This document shows, piece after piece, positions 6,600 to 7,474 of a stretch of DNA of 7,474 nt. Origin of the DNA: JAJRXG01 sp038523965 (GTDB taxonomy: Bacteria; Bacteroidota; Bacteroidia; Chitinophagales; Saprospiraceae); NCBI GenBank assembly GCA_038523965.1, contig JBCBIX010000124.1, positions 1 through 7,474 of the forward strand, given 5' to 3'. Every line of letters begins with the position of its first letter. Positions within the stretch are counted from its first letter, which is position 1. The position numbers were made by a program, and so were the translations under genes. The notes under the pieces are model-generated. The model was not told the origin of the DNA. It saw only the letters and a program-made list of their open reading frames with translations, and made no database searches.

Positions 6600-7304
6600 T
6601 TAGGATAGTTGAGAGAGTACTGAATGCTCAGTACCTATGGTTGCAAAGACCATCTTGCTGTAGAAATCCACAACACTATCACAGTCTGATGACGTGTTCG
6701 TCAAGCGCGGTAGATGCGCAGCAAAGTATCGCTGATGATGAGCCCCCTCGATGACGGTGGAGATCAGCATGTGTGGATACGGGTAGTCTGGGTTTATTTC
6801 TAAAACAATGTCACTGACGCGTCCGACACAATTCTTATAACCGAGATATACACCATCTTTATTGATCTCATCTACACTTTTGACGAGATAGGATTTGGAT
6901 GATTCAGTGATGACGATTTGATACAACTTCTTGAGATTTAAAAGGCGATCCTTATTGACTCGTGTAATTGGTTCCGTTAGCAATCGAAGACTTATACTTA
7001 GACGCTTCGTTGGTGACTCGATATTAGCCGTTGAAAAGGCCAACTGATACTCCATCCATCCCCAATACCAGGCAGTTAGATACAGCAGAAGCTTATTCTT
7101 ACTCTCGAAATAGCGATAGATGGATGCCTCAGAGGTCTTGATACATTGGGACAACTTTCTGAAGGTAAAGTGTTCGAATCCCATGTCACATATCAGATCT
7201 ATGGACCCTGTTAGAATACGATTACCGAGATTGCTGGTCATGGGATCCTTAAGATAGATCCTGTCGTTGACCGTTATTCGAACACGCTGAAGTAGCTGAT
7301 TCAT
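6600..7304 (-). CDS. TetR/AcrR-family transcriptional regulator
   Basis: The 234-residue product is the probable repressor of its own operon. The N-terminal DNA-binding domain lies at about 26-72, with a helix-turn-helix in FTFRKLSQCIKTSEASIYRY (46-65); the TSEASIYRYFESK text is the typical recognition helix and following turn of TetR proteins. The rest is an all-helical ligand/dimer domain with Trp/Tyr-rich AWYWGWMEYQ (78-87) and IEGAHHQRYFAAHLPR (185-200). The extended N-terminus before the HTH (about 25 residues) seems genuine, because my recollection of Bacteroidota relatives includes an IYLKDP segment (16-21). The start is therefore placed at ATG 7302-7304, although Met22 is possible. 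It is the first gene of the run leading to the ABC, adaptor and channel genes, and a symmetrical operator-like array lies directly upstream. The inducing ligand is unknown, but export of that ligand by the operon would be the usual logic. Confidence 0.9.
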   Translation of the reverse strand: MNQLLQRVRITVNDRIYLKDPMTSNLGNRILTGSIDLICDMGFEHFTFRKLSQCIKTSEASIYRYFESKNKLLLYLTAWYWGWMEYQLAFSTANIESPTKRLSISLRLLTEPITRVNKDRLLNLKKLYQIVITESSKSYLVKSVDEINKDGVYLGYKNCVGRVSDIVLEINPDYPYPHMLISTVIEGAHHQRYFAAHLPRLTNTSSDCDSVVDFYSKMVFATIGTEHSVLSQLS

Positions 7305-7305
7305 A

Positions 7306-7356
7306 GTGAGTATTCACAACATCGATAGTAATACTATCACCATCGTGATTGTTCAC
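7306..7356. promoter_or_regulatory. Symmetrical operator array upstream of the TetR gene
   Basis: Two 12-bp boxes of the form GTGA-N4-TCAC (7306-7317 and 7345-7356) flank the 15-bp palindrome GATAGTAATACTATC (7324-7338), with exactly 6 bp on each side. The whole 51 bp is symmetrical about position 7331. It begins 1 bp before the regulator's start codon. The layout fits binding of the TetR-family dimer or several dimers, blocking transcription or the start region of the operon. No -35/-10 or Bacteroidota -7 element could be assigned with confidence. The symmetry is directly visible; binding is inferred. Confidence 0.5.
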
Positions 7357-7474
7357 TACATCTTACATCAACTCAGAGCTTAACTAAACTTTTAGAATTA
7401 GTCACTTGCCCTACTTAGTTGATAGGTATGGCTGTAGGATGTATGCGTTAGTCGATTAGGATCGAGAATGGTAG
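7357..7474. other. Non-coding upstream region, nothing further identified
   Basis: On both strands only very short frames are present, and no TTTG-containing Bacteroidota promoter element, hairpin terminator or RNA gene could be recognised. The promoter of the TetR-ABC-HlyD-TolC operon is presumably here or within the adjoining dyad array, and the start of a divergent gene could lie just beyond the window edge. Confidence 0.3.

Noticed and set aside
7306..7356. CRP/FNR-type binding sites, because of the GTGA...TCAC halves
   Set aside because: CRP-type sites have a 6-bp centre between GTGA and TCAC. Both boxes here have 4 bp, and the adjacent regulator is of the TetR family.

Overview
The window looks like a piece of a Bacteroidota chromosome, plausibly Saprospiria-like. 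This is judged from memory of protein families and not from any search. The evidence is the style of the TetR/ABC/HlyD/TolC proteins, the almost complete lack of Shine-Dalgarno sequences, and a group-2 glycosyltransferase with an 'NFDxRPL'-type N-terminus. No RNA gene, CRISPR array, insertion sequence or phage gene was seen.

Layout. (1) Positions 1-802, minus strand: a family-2 glycosyltransferase that runs off the left edge. Its 5' end is broken by an in-frame TGA lying inside a perfect 18-bp palindrome. (2) Positions 779-859: a short divergent spacer with a small dyad. (3) Positions 860-1774, plus strand: a complete ribokinase-type sugar kinase (rbsK). (4) Positions 1775-2107: a mostly non-coding gap holding a weak hairpin after rbsK, an unrecognised small ORF, and a second hairpin between that ORF and the tolC-like gene. 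(5) Positions 2108-7304, minus strand: a tight four-gene run transcribed right to left, in the order TetR regulator, ABC membrane/ATP-binding half-transporter, HlyD-type adaptor, TolC-type outer-membrane channel. Spacings are 19 nt, an 8-nt overlap and 5 nt. (6) Positions 7305-7474: the upstream region of that operon. It carries an ordered 51-bp symmetrical array, two GTGA-N4-TCAC boxes placed evenly on either side of a 15-bp palindrome, which is the likely operator.

How it fits together. The four minus-strand genes encode all parts of a tripartite cell-envelope exporter (inner-membrane ABC protein, periplasmic adaptor, outer-membrane channel) plus its probable autorepressor. No substrate gene is visible. 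The most unusual point is the ABC protein. Its Walker A loop is canonical, but the Q-loop Gln, the LSGGQ signature, the Walker B Asp/Glu pair and the switch His are all replaced, in an otherwise intact full-length reading frame. This is probably a trait of its family and not decay, but it means that the usual ATPase mechanism cannot be assumed. The ribokinase and glycosyltransferase show no evident link to the exporter.
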